NCBI RefSeq assembly: GCF_008923245.1
Contig: NZ_WBOS01000025.1
Span: 1-44,668 of the forward strand
DNA from: Cytobacillus depressus
GTDB lineage: Bacteria > Bacillota > Bacilli > Bacillales > Cytobacillaceae
Length of the DNA stretch: 44,668 nucleotides
Direction of reading: 5' to 3'
Part shown: positions 14,685 to 22,488 of the stretch, in pieces
How the letters are laid out: each line of letters begins with the position of its first letter
How positions within the stretch are numbered: the first letter of the stretch is position 1
Made by a program: the position numbers and the translations under genes
The notes under the pieces: model-generated
What the model was told of the DNA's origin: nothing
The model's input: only the letters and a program-made list of their open reading frames with translations
Database searches by the model: none

Positions 14685-14941
14685 TGACCCCAAATAGTTA
14701 GACATTATATTAAGTTAAGCAGCTATGGAGGATTGAATTCGGTATTGTACCGGACTCAATCCTTTTAATTTCCCTTTAATACGTTTGTGGTTGTAGTATT
14801 CGATATACAGTTCAAGCTCACGCTTGAAGTGAACCATACTCTCAAATTCTTGCATATATTATAGTTCAGATTATAATAGACCAAAAAAATTTTCAATTAC
14901 TGCATTATCTAAATAGTTACCCTTACGAGACATGCTTTGGT
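14685..14941 (-). mobile_element. IS3-family (IS150-type) insertion sequence remnant, right end
   Basis: TGACCCCAAATAGTTAGACA at 14685-14704 is the terminal inverted repeat typical of IS150-type elements. On the minus strand the transposase OrfB C-terminus reads SRKGNYLDNAVIENFFGLL (with the catalytic E of the DDE triad), a stop, then EFESMVHFKRELELYIEYYN and HKRIKGKLKGLSPVQYR to TAA at 14715-14717. The N-terminal part and the other end are missing. It is a dead fragment related to the one at 44553. Confidence 0.85.
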
Positions 14942-14989
14942 AATGTTGTTTTTAACTTCATTAAACAAATTGGTAAAGGGAGGAATAAA

Positions 14990-15165
14990 ATGGATATCGT
15001 TCGGGTGTTTCTTTTACTATTTTTTCTATTCCCCCAATGCCCATTTTTGGTCTTTTGCTGCCCCCTTATAGCAACAGTTTTGTGATACTTAGCATTGCTC
15101 TTTTTATTTTTATAATTGGTTCTTTGTTGACACCTTTCTTTGTTACTTATAAAGAGTTTTTGTGA
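14990..15165 (+). pseudogene. Small membrane protein, frameshifted in a T6 run
   Basis: ATG 14990 has GGGAGG at a good distance and reads MDIVRVFLLLFF. At TTTTTT near 15016 the sensible frame changes and continues SIPPMPIFGLLLPPYSNSF, VILSIALFIFIIGSLLTPFF, VTYKEFL to TGA 15163-15165. The joined protein has about 58 residues and two membrane helices. The original frame stops after 32 codons. This is the same kind of lesion as in the gene at 1467. No family recognised. Confidence 0.5.
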
Positions 15166-15206
15166 ACTAATGTACTTAATCTAACGGGTGCTAAAGTTGA
15201 ATAAGA
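15161..15206 (+). repeat. A-family repeat
   Basis: TGTGAACTAATGTACTTAAT, CTAACGGGTGCTAAAGTTGA, ATAAG; it overlaps the stop of the preceding frameshifted gene. Confidence 0.65.
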
Positions 15207-15212
15207 TCATAC

Positions 15213-15254
15213 TACGAAAAAAGAACTTCCAGATAATTGGATGTTCTTTTTTTC
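15213..15254 (+). terminator. Rho-independent terminator
   Basis: GAAAAAAGAAC with TTCCAGATAATTGGAT as loop region and GTTCTTTTTTTC. Confidence 0.8.
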
Positions 15255-15346
15255 TCTTTATATATCAACATTAAACGTTATCAGAGCCTTATGATAAAAT
15301 GTTTTGAAATACTATAAAAACTTTATTTATGAAAAGGAGAAATACT

Positions 15347-15736
15347 ATGGAACAACAAACCATTATTCCGAAATCAATTGATGAATATATTTTACAATAT
15401 CCTCAAGAGATTCAAGAAATACTAAAAACATTAAGAAAGGTTATAAAGGAATCAGCGCCAAATGCTGAGGAAAAAATAAGTTATGGAATGCCTACTTTTG
15501 TTTTAAATGGAAATCTGGTACATTTTGCTGCATTCAAAAACCATATAGGGTTTTATCCAACTCCAAGCGGAATTAATACATTTAAACAGGAATTATCGGG
15601 ATATAAGACATCGAAAGGCGCAGTGCAATTTCCTATAGGAAAACCCATCCCTTATGTATTAATTAGTAAAATCGTGAAATTTAGAGTTGACGAAAACAAA
15701 AGTAAAACTGAAGGGAAAATAAAAAAGAAGAAATAA
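15347..15736 (+). CDS. DUF1801 / YdhG-type (Fra frataxin-like) protein
   Basis: A protein of about 129 residues: SIDEYILQYPQEIQEILKTL, then ESAPNAEEKISYGMPTFVLN and VHFAAFKNHIGFYPTPSGI, all signature segments of DUF1801. Its B. subtilis member YdhG (Fra) is reported as an iron chaperone for Fe-S assembly and heme. This copy ends in a Lys-rich tail (KSKTEGKIKKKK). The frame extends to 15329; AAGGAG at the right distance marks ATG 15347. The AT-rich upstream probably contains its own promoter. Confidence 0.85.
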   Translation: MEQQTIIPKSIDEYILQYPQEIQEILKTLRKVIKESAPNAEEKISYGMPTFVLNGNLVHFAAFKNHIGFYPTPSGINTFKQELSGYKTSKGAVQFPIGKPIPYVLISKIVKFRVDENKSKTEGKIKKKK

Positions 15737-15793
15737 TTTCATTGCTATTATTTAGGAGGAGAGTCGCTTTCTTTCCAATATCAAGAAGATAAT

Positions 15794-15818
15794 GATTGTG
15801 TAGAAATGTACTTAAACT
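15794..15818 (+). repeat. A-family repeat, left half, split by the 15819-16195 element
   Basis: GATTGTGTAGAAATGTACTT, AAACT is the standard A leader and the start of the left arm. The right half resumes at 16194. Confidence 0.75.
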
Positions 15819-16195
15819 CCCATGAAAAATAAAAAAGCTCAAAACCCAGAAAAAAGCATAACAAAATTGCCCCAGTAAAAACGCTTTTTAAAAAAAGGCT
15901 GAGCCTTCTGAGTGTTCATTATGGAGCTGACAGATAATCAAGAACCTTCTTTCAATAAAAAGTATAGAATTGGCTGACGCAACGACCAGAATAAGGATTA
16001 ATCTCCCATGAGTGCTACCCATATAGGGTGCGACAGTCGGTGGTACACCGTGATTGTTGGAGTCAGACTAACGGATGGGCTCTATGGCACCATAGTGTAT
16101 CGACCTTCTTCGTCAGCCGTAGAAACAGTATAGACAGGGGAAACCATTTTCATTCTCTGTGGTGAAGCGCTAATTTTTGCGCTTCATGGATGGCT
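15819..16195. mobile_element. IS110-like non-autonomous element inserted in an A repeat
   Basis: 377 bases interrupt an A repeat exactly within AAACT/AACGGG, with CT at both junctions (15817-15818 and 16194-16195). Subterminal segments CCCATGAA (left) and TTCATGGATGG (right) are near-inverted. A GAAGCGC-TAATTTTT-GCGCTTC hairpin lies near the right end. There is no open frame long enough for a DEDD recombinase. The middle is a strongly structured RNA (separate entry). IS110-family elements carry a non-coding end that makes a bridge RNA, use a CT-type core and often enter palindromic repeats, so this is best read as a deletion derivative or a mobilised small relative. The family assignment is inference. 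Confidence 0.55.
15972..16118 (+). ncRNA. Structured RNA, candidate bridge RNA
   Basis: GGCTGACG (15972-15979) pairs with CGTCAGCC (16111-16118) and encloses a chain of hairpins: GCTACCC/GGGTGC (16014-16031); CGACAGT plus CGGTG with CACCG plus ATTGTTG (16031-16059, TG bulge); GAGTC/GGCTC (16060-16082) with a 13-base loop; and CTATGG/CCATAG (16082-16095). CTCCCATGA (16003-16011) is identical to the element's left end at 15817-15825. ACTAACGG (16067-16074), in the 13-base loop, is identical to the core of the A repeat that the element has entered. This is what donor and target guides of a bridge RNA would look like. The strand is inferred from the hairpin order. Confidence 0.5.
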
Positions 16196-16217
16196 AACGG
16201 GAGCTTTACTTCAATAG
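16194..16217 (+). repeat. A-family repeat, right half
   Basis: CTAACGGGAGCTTTACTTCA, ATAG completes the A repeat begun at 15794. Confidence 0.75.
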
Positions 16218-16218
16218 C

Positions 16219-16295
16219 GATCTTCAACTATCGGGCGCTTTTCTGTAAAAAGGAACAGCGCTTATTTTCATTATAGGGCCAGATAATTGAACAAC
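16219..16295 (+). repeat. B+C nested palindromic repeat
   Basis: GATCTTCAACTATCGGGC, B hairpin GCTTTTCTGTAAAAAGGAAC, AGCGCTTATTTTCATTA, then GGGCCAGATAATTGAACAA. Confidence 0.75.
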
Positions 16296-16372
16296 ACTAG
16301 ATTTTAAAACTGCACCTAATTTCAGTGTGATTACTTACAACTTATCCATAAATGAATTACAAAATAAAAACG

Positions 16373-16418
16373 TTGACAGAGTCCACTAAATAAATTAATA
16401 TTTGTTGACAGCGTCCAC
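16373..16418 (+). promoter_or_regulatory. Sigma-A promoter with two direct operator copies for the MarR protein
   Basis: TTGACA (16373-16378), 17 bases, TAATAT (16396-16401) is a near-consensus promoter. TTGACAGAGTCCAC at 16373 and TTGACAGCGTCCAC at 16405 are 32 bases apart, about three helical turns. One covers the -35 region and the other the start site, which suggests co-operative autorepression by the MarR protein encoded next. Confidence 0.75.
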
Positions 16419-16435
16419 AAAAAAGGAGGGATGAA

Positions 16436-16879
16436 ATGAACCTAAATGATAATATCATAGCTGATATACGGCAATTCAATCGGTCTTATACGAATATACT
16501 TGGTTTATTAGATAAGCATGTATTGAATACCGGATATTCTTTTACAGATGCACGGGTAATTTTAGAGATTGGTTTCTTGGAACAGTGTATCGCAAACAAT
16601 TTAGTCGAAAACTTGGATATTGATCGCAGTTACATGAGTAGAATCATTACCAAGCTTAGTAAAGATGGACTAATTAATAAGGAATTTTCGACATTGGATA
16701 ACAGAACGAGTCTGATTCGATTGACACCTAAAGGTATCACTTTATTTAATCAACTAAATGAAAAATCTGATGAACAAATAGTGAAATTACTGCAAGGTTT
16801 GTCACAAAAAGAAATTAAAGAAATACATGCTTCTATGTTATTGATTCAGAAGACATTAGATAGGTTGGAGGAGCTATGA
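16436..16879 (+). CDS. MarR-family transcriptional regulator
   Basis: A 147-residue protein with the MarR winged helix. The recognition part is NNLVENLDIDRSYMSRIITK with LSKDGLINKE, and the wing is STLDNRTSLIRLTPKGITLF. Helices at both ends (MNLNDNIIADIRQFNRSY; LLIQKTLDRLEEL) form the dimer interface. Ribosome binding site AAAAGGAGGG. It sits directly behind two operator-like direct repeats, and its stop codon abuts the start of the threonine aldolase pseudogene, so the two form an operon. The effector is unknown. Confidence 0.9.
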   Translation: MNLNDNIIADIRQFNRSYTNILGLLDKHVLNTGYSFTDARVILEIGFLEQCIANNLVENLDIDRSYMSRIITKLSKDGLINKEFSTLDNRTSLIRLTPKGITLFNQLNEKSDEQIVKLLQGLSQKEIKEIHASMLLIQKTLDRLEEL

Positions 16880-17918
16880 ATGATACGTTTTGAAAATGAT
16901 TATACAGAAGGTGCTCATAAGCGAATTCTGAAACAAATAATGGAAACCAATGAAGAGCAGACACCCGGGTATGGTATGGATGAACATTGTGAAAAAGCCA
17001 GAACTTATATTAGAAAAGCGTGCAAAGTAGAGAATGCAGATATACACTTTTTAGTTGGAGGAACACAAACGAATACTACGATTATCTCTTCCATATTGCG
17101 TCCGCATTAGGGTGCAGTTGCTGCAATTACGGGTCATATTGCAGTACACGAAACGGGAGCAATTGAAGCCACTGGTCATAAAGTGCTTACTTTACCGAGT
17201 GATGATGGAAAAATTCAAGCTGAACAGGTAAAAGAATTATATGATACTCATTGGAATGATGTCACTCATGAGCATATGGTTCAGCCAGGCTTGGTTTACA
17301 TTTCTCACCCTACCGAGAATGGGACGACTTACAGTAAATCCGAATTGGAGGAATTAAGCAAAGTTTGCAGGGAATGTGGTTTGCCGTTGGTTATGGATGG
17401 CGCTCGATTAGGATATGGTCTGGCTTCAAAAGACAGTGATTTATCCTTAGCAGATATTGCTAGACTTTGTGATGTGTTCTATATCGGTGGAACGAAAATA
17501 GGTGCATTGTTTGGGGAAGCCGTAGTCATCATAAATGATGACCTTAAAAAAGATTTTCGGTATTTGATCAAGCAAAAGGGAGGATTGCTGGCTAAGGGGA
17601 GATTATTAGGTATCCAGTTTGAAACCTTGTTTGAAGATGGCTTATACTATGAAATTTCTAATCATGCCGTGGAAATGGCGATGATGATTCGAGAGGCGTT
17701 TGTTGAAAAAGGATATTCATTACGATATGATTCCAAAACAAATCAACAGTTTCCCATTTTACCGAATGATGTATTAATAAAATTGGGAAAAAGTCGATGC
17801 TTCCCAAAGTGTTGTGAGATTTTGTACCAGTTGGGCTACAAAAAAGGAAAATGTTGAAATGCTGATAGAGGATATTAAGAAGTTAGAATATGGAAGCGTA
17901 AATGGTGTTTTGACATGA
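16880..17918 (+). pseudogene. L-threonine aldolase / beta-eliminating lyase, inactivated by a stop and a frameshift
   Basis: A PLP-dependent aldolase-type enzyme of the low-specificity threonine aldolase family. It reads FENDYTEGAHKRILKQIMET, ADIHFLVGGTQTN and SSILRPH, then TAG at 17108-17110, then directly GAVAAITGHIAVHETGAIEA in the same frame. A CAG to TAG change would account for this. Further on come GLPLVMDGARLGYGLASKDS and YIGGTKIGALFGEAVVI, which holds the PLP lysine (GGTK). Near 17785 the frame shifts; the true C-terminus WEKVDASQSVVRFCTSWATK and KENVEMLIEDIKKLEYGS is one base out and ends at 17916-17918. Its start touches the MarR stop codon with GGAGG inside the marR end. Confidence 0.9.
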
Positions 17919-18038
17919 ATCAGCAGTCTTATAGTTAAAGGAAGATGAAAAATGCAAACGATGGAGTTATATGCAGAGAATATGGATAATTGTGGTAATA
18001 TAATAAGAATGATTGTTTAATTTATAGGGGGTGTTTAG

Positions 18039-18251
18039 GTGCAAAAACAAAGAAACTCCTGAACAAAAGAGAGAGATTAAGACAAGAAGAATTAAAAAGA
18101 AATCCAACAGGTAATATGAGCGATGCTTTTAATAGAGCAAACAGTGGCGGTCTAGCGGATTTAGTAGGCGGTTTAGGTTGGAAAGGTACGGGGGATTCTT
18201 ATTCTTGTAATTATTATTGGATTTATAATTGCTTCAATCTTCTTAAAGTAA
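18039..18251 (+). pseudogene. DUF6366 family small membrane protein, frameshifted
   Basis: Across shifts the frames read KETPEQKRER, LRQEELKRNPTGNMSDAFNR, ANSGGLADLVGGLGWKGTG and ILVIIIGFIIASIFLK, which is the pattern of DUF6366: a charged N-terminus, a Gly-rich turn and one C-terminal helix. At least two shifts are needed, near 18080 and in the G run near 18190. GGGGGTG precedes the GTG start at 18039. The family name is from memory. Confidence 0.55.
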
Positions 18252-18268
18252 TGGAGGCGGATCTACTA

Positions 18269-18560
18269 ATGGTTAATGTTTAATGGATAAATGATGGCTA
18301 TAAAGAGGATAATCGTATTTTTGGTTCGGCGTTTGAAGCTAAAGAATGGACAAACGCTTTATATCCAGATTTTGTTGCTTATTTAGGCAATCAAATTAAT
18401 GTAGGATATGCAACACCTGATGAGAAAGTAATTAAATATTTAGCAGCCTTTTTACCTTAATGGGCTGATTATAACAATTTACATGTCGATGTCTGTACAG
18501 AAAAAACAAAAATAGACGGTCAAACTATCTATAAAATTTGGACACAGCAGAAGATATGGA
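18269..18560 (+). pseudogene. Unknown protein with two in-frame stops
   Basis: One frame reads MVNV, TAA, WINDGYKEDNRIFGSAFEAK, EWTNALYPDFVAYLGNQINV, GYATPDEKVIKYLAAFLP, TAA, WADYNNLHVDVCTEKTKIDG and QTIYKIWTQQKIW before running into an A repeat. The continuity across both stops shows one former gene of at least 95 codons, truncated at its 3' end by the repeat. GGAGGCGG precedes the ATG. No family recognised. Confidence 0.5.
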
Positions 18561-18568
18561 CATGGAAA

Positions 18569-18619
18569 GATTGTGAAAATATGTATACTTTAACTAAAGG
18601 GCCCGATTATTGAAAAAAT
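18569..18619 (+). repeat. A/C hybrid repeat
   Basis: A leader GATTGTGAAAATATGTATAC, then TTAACTAAA, GGGCCCGATTATTGAAAAAA: an A left part joined to a C right arm. Confidence 0.6.
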
Positions 18620-18724
18620 ATAATAGGATCAGATATATTATCCTAACTGTTACGTTTCTATAAAAGCGAAGATGGTTTTTTATTAGGGTATAAGGAACAT
18701 TCTCTGACCCATTTCTTTAAGGCG

Positions 18725-19636
18725 GTGATATTATTGGTTACTGAACTTAGTATTTCATTATTTATTCGTACTGATTTAGTTGATAAAGTTATAAACGTTT
18801 TTAAAAACCATAATATTATGTTCAAGGTACCTGACTATGGGGAACAAAGTGATGTTTCTATTGAAGTTAAAGTAATTCTTAATGACAAGATAAACTATGA
18901 AACTGTTAAAGGGATCTATAGTTACTTAGAAAATGAATTACACATCAAACATATCGGGGAAAGATTTTCATTCCTGTGTTCAGATGATGAATACGATAAA
19001 GCCCCACTCTTCGTCTTAGATTCGACAGGGAATTCTAATAAAGCTTTCTTAAAAGATAAAGGAACTCAATTTAAAAATGAGATATTTTGTGACACATGCG
19101 GACTAATACTTCAAAATCAAGTTACTCCTTTAACTATAGATACGTCAACGATCAAAGACAGATATATGGTAAATGTGGGTGCATATTGGGTTGTTTCAGA
19201 GAAAATGGCAGAACTAATGAATAATTGAGGAATAACAGGATATGAATTAAAACCTGTAATACATAAAGGAACAGAAAAGGGCAAACAAGAAGCTTACCAA
19301 ATTATCCCGACTAATACTCTTCCTTCTTGGAGTAATGAAATGAAACATTATTACTTTGCGACTGAAGAACAAGAGCAGTGTAAGGATTGTGGAATTAGAG
19401 GAAGAATAGATGGTCCTTATATCTATAACCAAAAAGATTTAATCGATGCTGCTAAGGATATTTACCTTCCACAAGAATGGACGCATATTGGCAAGAATGT
19501 ATACCGTAAAACTTTATTTAGTAAGAAATTTCGAGACTTAATAATTGAGAATAAAATTTCAAGGGATATAAGGAAAATGAGTGATTTTAAATATGGTTCT
19601 CGGGATTGGGTCTTGGAGCCGATCTTATTGATTTAA
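18725..19636 (+). pseudogene. Two-CxxC protein of unknown family with one in-frame TGA
   Basis: One frame runs from 18725 to 19636 broken only by TGA at 19226-19228. TGG would restore NNWGITGYELKPV. The first part has LSISLFIRTDLVDKVINVF and FCDTCGLIL; the second has YFATEEQEQCKDCGIRGRID, GPYIYNQKDLIDAAKDIYLP and a basic C-terminus. Two CxxC pairs (about residues 122-125 and 219-222) could bind one zinc. GTG 18725 or TTG 18734 may be the start; AAGGCGGTG fits TTG. The double-CxxC layout recalls immunity-type proteins of polymorphic toxins, but no homology is claimed. Confidence 0.55.
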
Positions 19637-19648
19637 ATATTAAATTGA

Positions 19649-19786
19649 GTTATTCAATTAAAGGGCCATTTAATGGAGGAAGAATATCAAGAAAAATTAA
19701 ACACTTATAGTATGATAGTATGGTGTTTGTGTAAGATTGCACTTAAAGTAACGAGCTGGATACTTAAAAATAAGAGATTTTTATAA
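19649..19786 (+). repeat. C repeat with long tail and A remnant
   Basis: TTATTCAATTAAA, GGGCCA, TTTAATGGAGGAAGAATATC, then a tail like that at 11506-11565 and an A-like segment AGATTGCACTTAAAGTAACG. From ATG 19673 a frame MEEEYQEKLNTY stays open for 37 codons. Confidence 0.6.
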
Positions 19787-19853
19787 AAATTTCATAAACT
19801 ACATGCAACTAAAAGTCGCTGAATCCGACTAATTAGGTATGGAGGCGATATAG

Positions 19854-20705
19854 TTGAAAAGAATAATATTTTTCACTTTAGTTGCATTTGTCTTATCTGC
19901 CTGTGGACAAGGAGAAAAAAATACAATAACTAAAGATGAACCAAGTGAGGAACAGCCATCACCAATTGAAGAAGTTGAAGTAACTATTGCAGCAGTAACC
20001 GATGAGGAAGCTGTTGAACTCATTCGTAGTTATATTGCTGAGGAGCTTGATAATAATGCTTATTCAGGACTCTATTTGGCTCATGAACCATATAAGCATT
20101 TCGTTATCTTGATTCAAGACTTATATCCGCTTCAAGAAGTGGCAGCTAGCCTTGAAAATTTTTCGAAGCAAATTGGTAGAAGTGAAGGGGAATATCGTGT
20201 CAAACTAAAACCTGCAACTTATTCTTATCAAACATTAGAAAAGGTAGCGAATCGATTAAGTGCATCTCATGAGGAGATAATCGATACAGAACGTCGAGTA
20301 TTGTCTATTGGCATTAACGAAGTTGAAAATCGAATCGATCTTTATGTTTCAACACGCGAAGATCTAAATGAGGAATTAATCGATGAAATTACCGCTGGAA
20401 TTGAGGGGATTGTTAGGATAGAAGAAGGAGTCATGGGTTCAGTAGATGATAACGGGCTTCCAACAGCAGAACCCTATATTGTCGGTACGATTATGGAGAA
20501 AAATGAAGCCGAGAACATAGTTTTCTTGATTGAGGATCAGATTTATGTATCAGTCAACAGTGCAACTGTTATTAAAGATATTAAAGGCAATACTATCGGA
20601 GAAGAACAATTAAATGTAGGTGATAGAGTAACGGTTTGGACAGATGGCAGCATTTTGGAATCGCTACCTGCTTCTGGTTATGCTGTTGCAATTCAGCTTC
20701 AGTAA
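19854..20705 (+). CDS. DUF3221 (YobA-like) lipoprotein
   Basis: A 283-residue lipoprotein. The signal peptide KRIIFFTLVAFVLSAC has a lipobox Cys at 17, followed by an acidic Pro/Glu-rich linker. A middle alpha/beta region (residues about 50-195; EVAASLENFSKQIGRSEGEY; SIGINEVENRIDLYVSTRED) precedes a C-terminal OB-like DUF3221 domain of about 75 residues with YIVGTIMEKNEAENIVFLI, IYVSVNSATVIKD and LNVGDRVTVWTDGSILESLP. The TTG start is supported by TGGAGGCGAT upstream. It is anchored outside the cell; function unknown. Confidence 0.8.
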   Translation: MKRIIFFTLVAFVLSACGQGEKNTITKDEPSEEQPSPIEEVEVTIAAVTDEEAVELIRSYIAEELDNNAYSGLYLAHEPYKHFVILIQDLYPLQEVAASLENFSKQIGRSEGEYRVKLKPATYSYQTLEKVANRLSASHEEIIDTERRVLSIGINEVENRIDLYVSTREDLNEELIDEITAGIEGIVRIEEGVMGSVDDNGLPTAEPYIVGTIMEKNEAENIVFLIEDQIYVSVNSATVIKDIKGNTIGEEQLNVGDRVTVWTDGSILESLPASGYAVAIQLQ

Positions 20706-20769
20706 AGAATCACGTGAAAATATTAGAAAAGTAGTTTTTCGGTAAGAACATTTCTAGGGGTGAAAATAG

Positions 20770-21534
20770 ATGCCATTGACTTTGGCTCATCCAGCAGCAG
20801 TTTTACCTTTTTCAAGGAATAGTAAATATGTAAATTTTTTAGCAATGGTATTAGGAAGTATGTCACCTGACTTTGAGTATTTTCTACGAGGAAAGCCGTA
20901 TGGTGATATTGGTCATACATTCATCGGATTTGTAGTTTTTAATCTTCCTATCGTTGTAATCGCTTATTTGATTTACAAGACATATATACATAGAACGTTA
21001 TTTAGTCATCTTCCATCTACTTTGCAAGATACCTATTCTCAAAAAACAAGTTCGACTAAGTTGTTAAAGGTATTTGTATTCTTATATTCTGCATTATTTG
21101 GAATGCTTACCCATGTAGTCTGGGACTCTTTCACTCATTTAGAAGGATTTATGGTGAGCAACTTATCAATATTAACTAATACTGTTCATATTTTTGATTT
21201 AAATATCCCCATCTTTAAATTCCTTCAGCACGGTGGCACGATAGTTGGTATCATTGCGATTATAGGATATATGTACATTCGAACAACGAAGAATAGGTAT
21301 AATGGTGGCAGGCGTACAACACCAAAACAAAAATTGATGTATTGGGGTCAAATAGCATTGTTAACAACCATTTTGTTTTGTTTATGGTATCTAATTGATA
21401 AAGTTTCGATTGAATCCTATGGCATTATTGTTGTACGAATAATAGATTCAGCTTTAATTAGTTTGTTAATTGTTTCATTATATTTTAAGCACTTTATTAT
21501 TAGAGCTAAAATAGTAGATTCTTTGTTAAAATGA
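20770..21534 (+). CDS. DUF4184 family integral membrane protein
   Basis: A 254-residue protein beginning with the diagnostic MPLTLAHPAAVLPF, then GSMSPDFEYFL and GDIGHTFIGFVVFNLPIVV. His7, Asp33, His47 and H113-x3-D117 (THVVWDS) suggest a metal-binding hydrolase site at a membrane face, as in YdjM-like metal-dependent hydrolases. Five to six helices are predicted. AGGGGTGA precedes the ATG. It stands alone 65 bases after the DUF3221 gene and may be co-transcribed with it. Confidence 0.85.
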   Translation: MPLTLAHPAAVLPFSRNSKYVNFLAMVLGSMSPDFEYFLRGKPYGDIGHTFIGFVVFNLPIVVIAYLIYKTYIHRTLFSHLPSTLQDTYSQKTSSTKLLKVFVFLYSALFGMLTHVVWDSFTHLEGFMVSNLSILTNTVHIFDLNIPIFKFLQHGGTIVGIIAIIGYMYIRTTKNRYNGGRRTTPKQKLMYWGQIALLTTILFCLWYLIDKVSIESYGIIVVRIIDSALISLLIVSLYFKHFIIRAKIVDSLLK

Positions 21535-21611
21535 CAAAACTATATTAAACAAGGTAAATAGTATAATTAGGAGAATTAGTATTAAAACAAATAATTTTAG
21601 GAAGGGCATAT

Positions 21612-22049
21612 ATGAAAAAAATTACACTTTTCTTATTTATTATAATACTTTTAACTAATTCTTCTGTTCAGGCTTTAAGTTGGGCTTACCCGTTTGTAGT
21701 TTGGAGTGGAAAGGTATACGAAGTCACAGATGAAGAGGTAATTGATAGTCTAATTGGCAAGCGTATAGGTGAGGTCAAAACAAAGCCTAACAACATGACT
21801 GGGAACTACTATGGTAATGCATCAAATTATTTCCCGAAAGGAACGGAATATTTTGAAATAAGTGGTATATCCACTGATACTGCTATTGCTGTCAAAAAAG
21901 AAGAGGGAAAATGGGTAAAAGCTGTCTATGTTAATAAAGCTCCTTTTCATTGGATGAATTTATTTACAAATCCTTTCCCATTTCTTATTTTAATTGTAAT
22001 AATATTATTTATTGGATTACGAAAAAAGAAGGCTAAAAGTAAGCAATAA
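21612..22049 (+). CDS. Hypothetical exported protein with C-terminal membrane anchor
   Basis: A 145-residue protein: signal peptide (KKITLFLFIIILLTNSSVQA), a small extracytoplasmic domain with LSWAYPFVVWSGKVYEVTDE, VIDSLIGKRIGEVKT and KGTEYFEISGIS, then a C-terminal helix (FPFLILIVIILFIGL) and basic stop-transfer residues (RKKKAKSK). Ribosome binding site AGGAAGGG. It is a type of small sentinel protein common in bacilli. Function unknown. Confidence 0.7.
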   Translation: MKKITLFLFIIILLTNSSVQALSWAYPFVVWSGKVYEVTDEEVIDSLIGKRIGEVKTKPNNMTGNYYGNASNYFPKGTEYFEISGISTDTAIAVKKEEGKWVKAVYVNKAPFHWMNLFTNPFPFLILIVIILFIGLRKKKAKSKQ

Positions 22050-22090
22050 TAAAAAGTTTTTCATTAATTTTTCCTCCCTTTCGCCTTTTC

Positions 22091-22180
22091 AATATTCCGT
22101 AATAGGGCGCTTTTCTGAAATAAGGAAAGCGTCTTTCTTCATGAAAAGGGCCAGATTCTTGAAGAAGAATATCAAAAAAA
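22091..22180 (+). repeat. B+C nested repeat with tail
   Basis: AATATTCCGTAATAGGGC, B hairpin (GCTTTTC and GAAAGC arms), TTTCTTCATGAAAA, GGGCCAGATTCTTGAAGAAG, AATATCAAAAAAATG. Confidence 0.75.
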
Positions 22181-22218
22181 TGTACGGCTATTCTGACTAA
22201 TGCAGCGAGACCCAAAAA

Positions 22219-22258
22219 ACTCCGAGTATGGGATTTTTGTGTCCTTTACTCGGAGTAA
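22219..22258. other. Wide-loop hairpin
   Basis: ACTCCGAGTA and TACTCGGAGT are a perfect 10-base inverted repeat separated by about 18 bases. No clear T tract follows, so it may be a weak terminator or a processing site. Confidence 0.45.
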
Positions 22259-22394
22259 AGTTCAGAGTGTAGTGTCTTTACTAGTCATTATTTGGCTCAT
22301 TATGGTTGTAATTTAACAGTTTTATTTTGATACCTCTTGTTACGTCTCCCGGACATCTTCAATAAGGGTTCTTTGTTGTTTTAATCAAAAATAA

Positions 22395-22471
22395 AATTGT
22401 AAAGTTCGCTTGACATCCTAAAAAATGTAAATTAAACTTTACTTATCAACAAATGTAAAGTTTACTTGACA
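22395..22471 (+). promoter_or_regulatory. Promoter and operator sites of the Xre regulator
   Basis: TTGACA (22410-22415), 17 bases, TAAACT (22433-22438). TGTAAAGTTCGCTTGACA and TGTAAAGTTTACTTGACA are direct repeats, the second containing the palindrome GTAAAGTTTAC (22455-22465). A looser GTAAA..TTTAC pair overlaps the -10 region. This suggests autoregulation by the protein at 22489. Confidence 0.7.
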
Positions 22472-22488
22472 CTTATGAAGGAGGCTTT

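Noticed and set aside
15819..16195. The structured element considered as a known riboswitch or T-box
   Set aside because: No T-box, SAM, TPP, lysine or similar signature is visible, and it interrupts a repeat with defined junctions, which fits a mobile element better.
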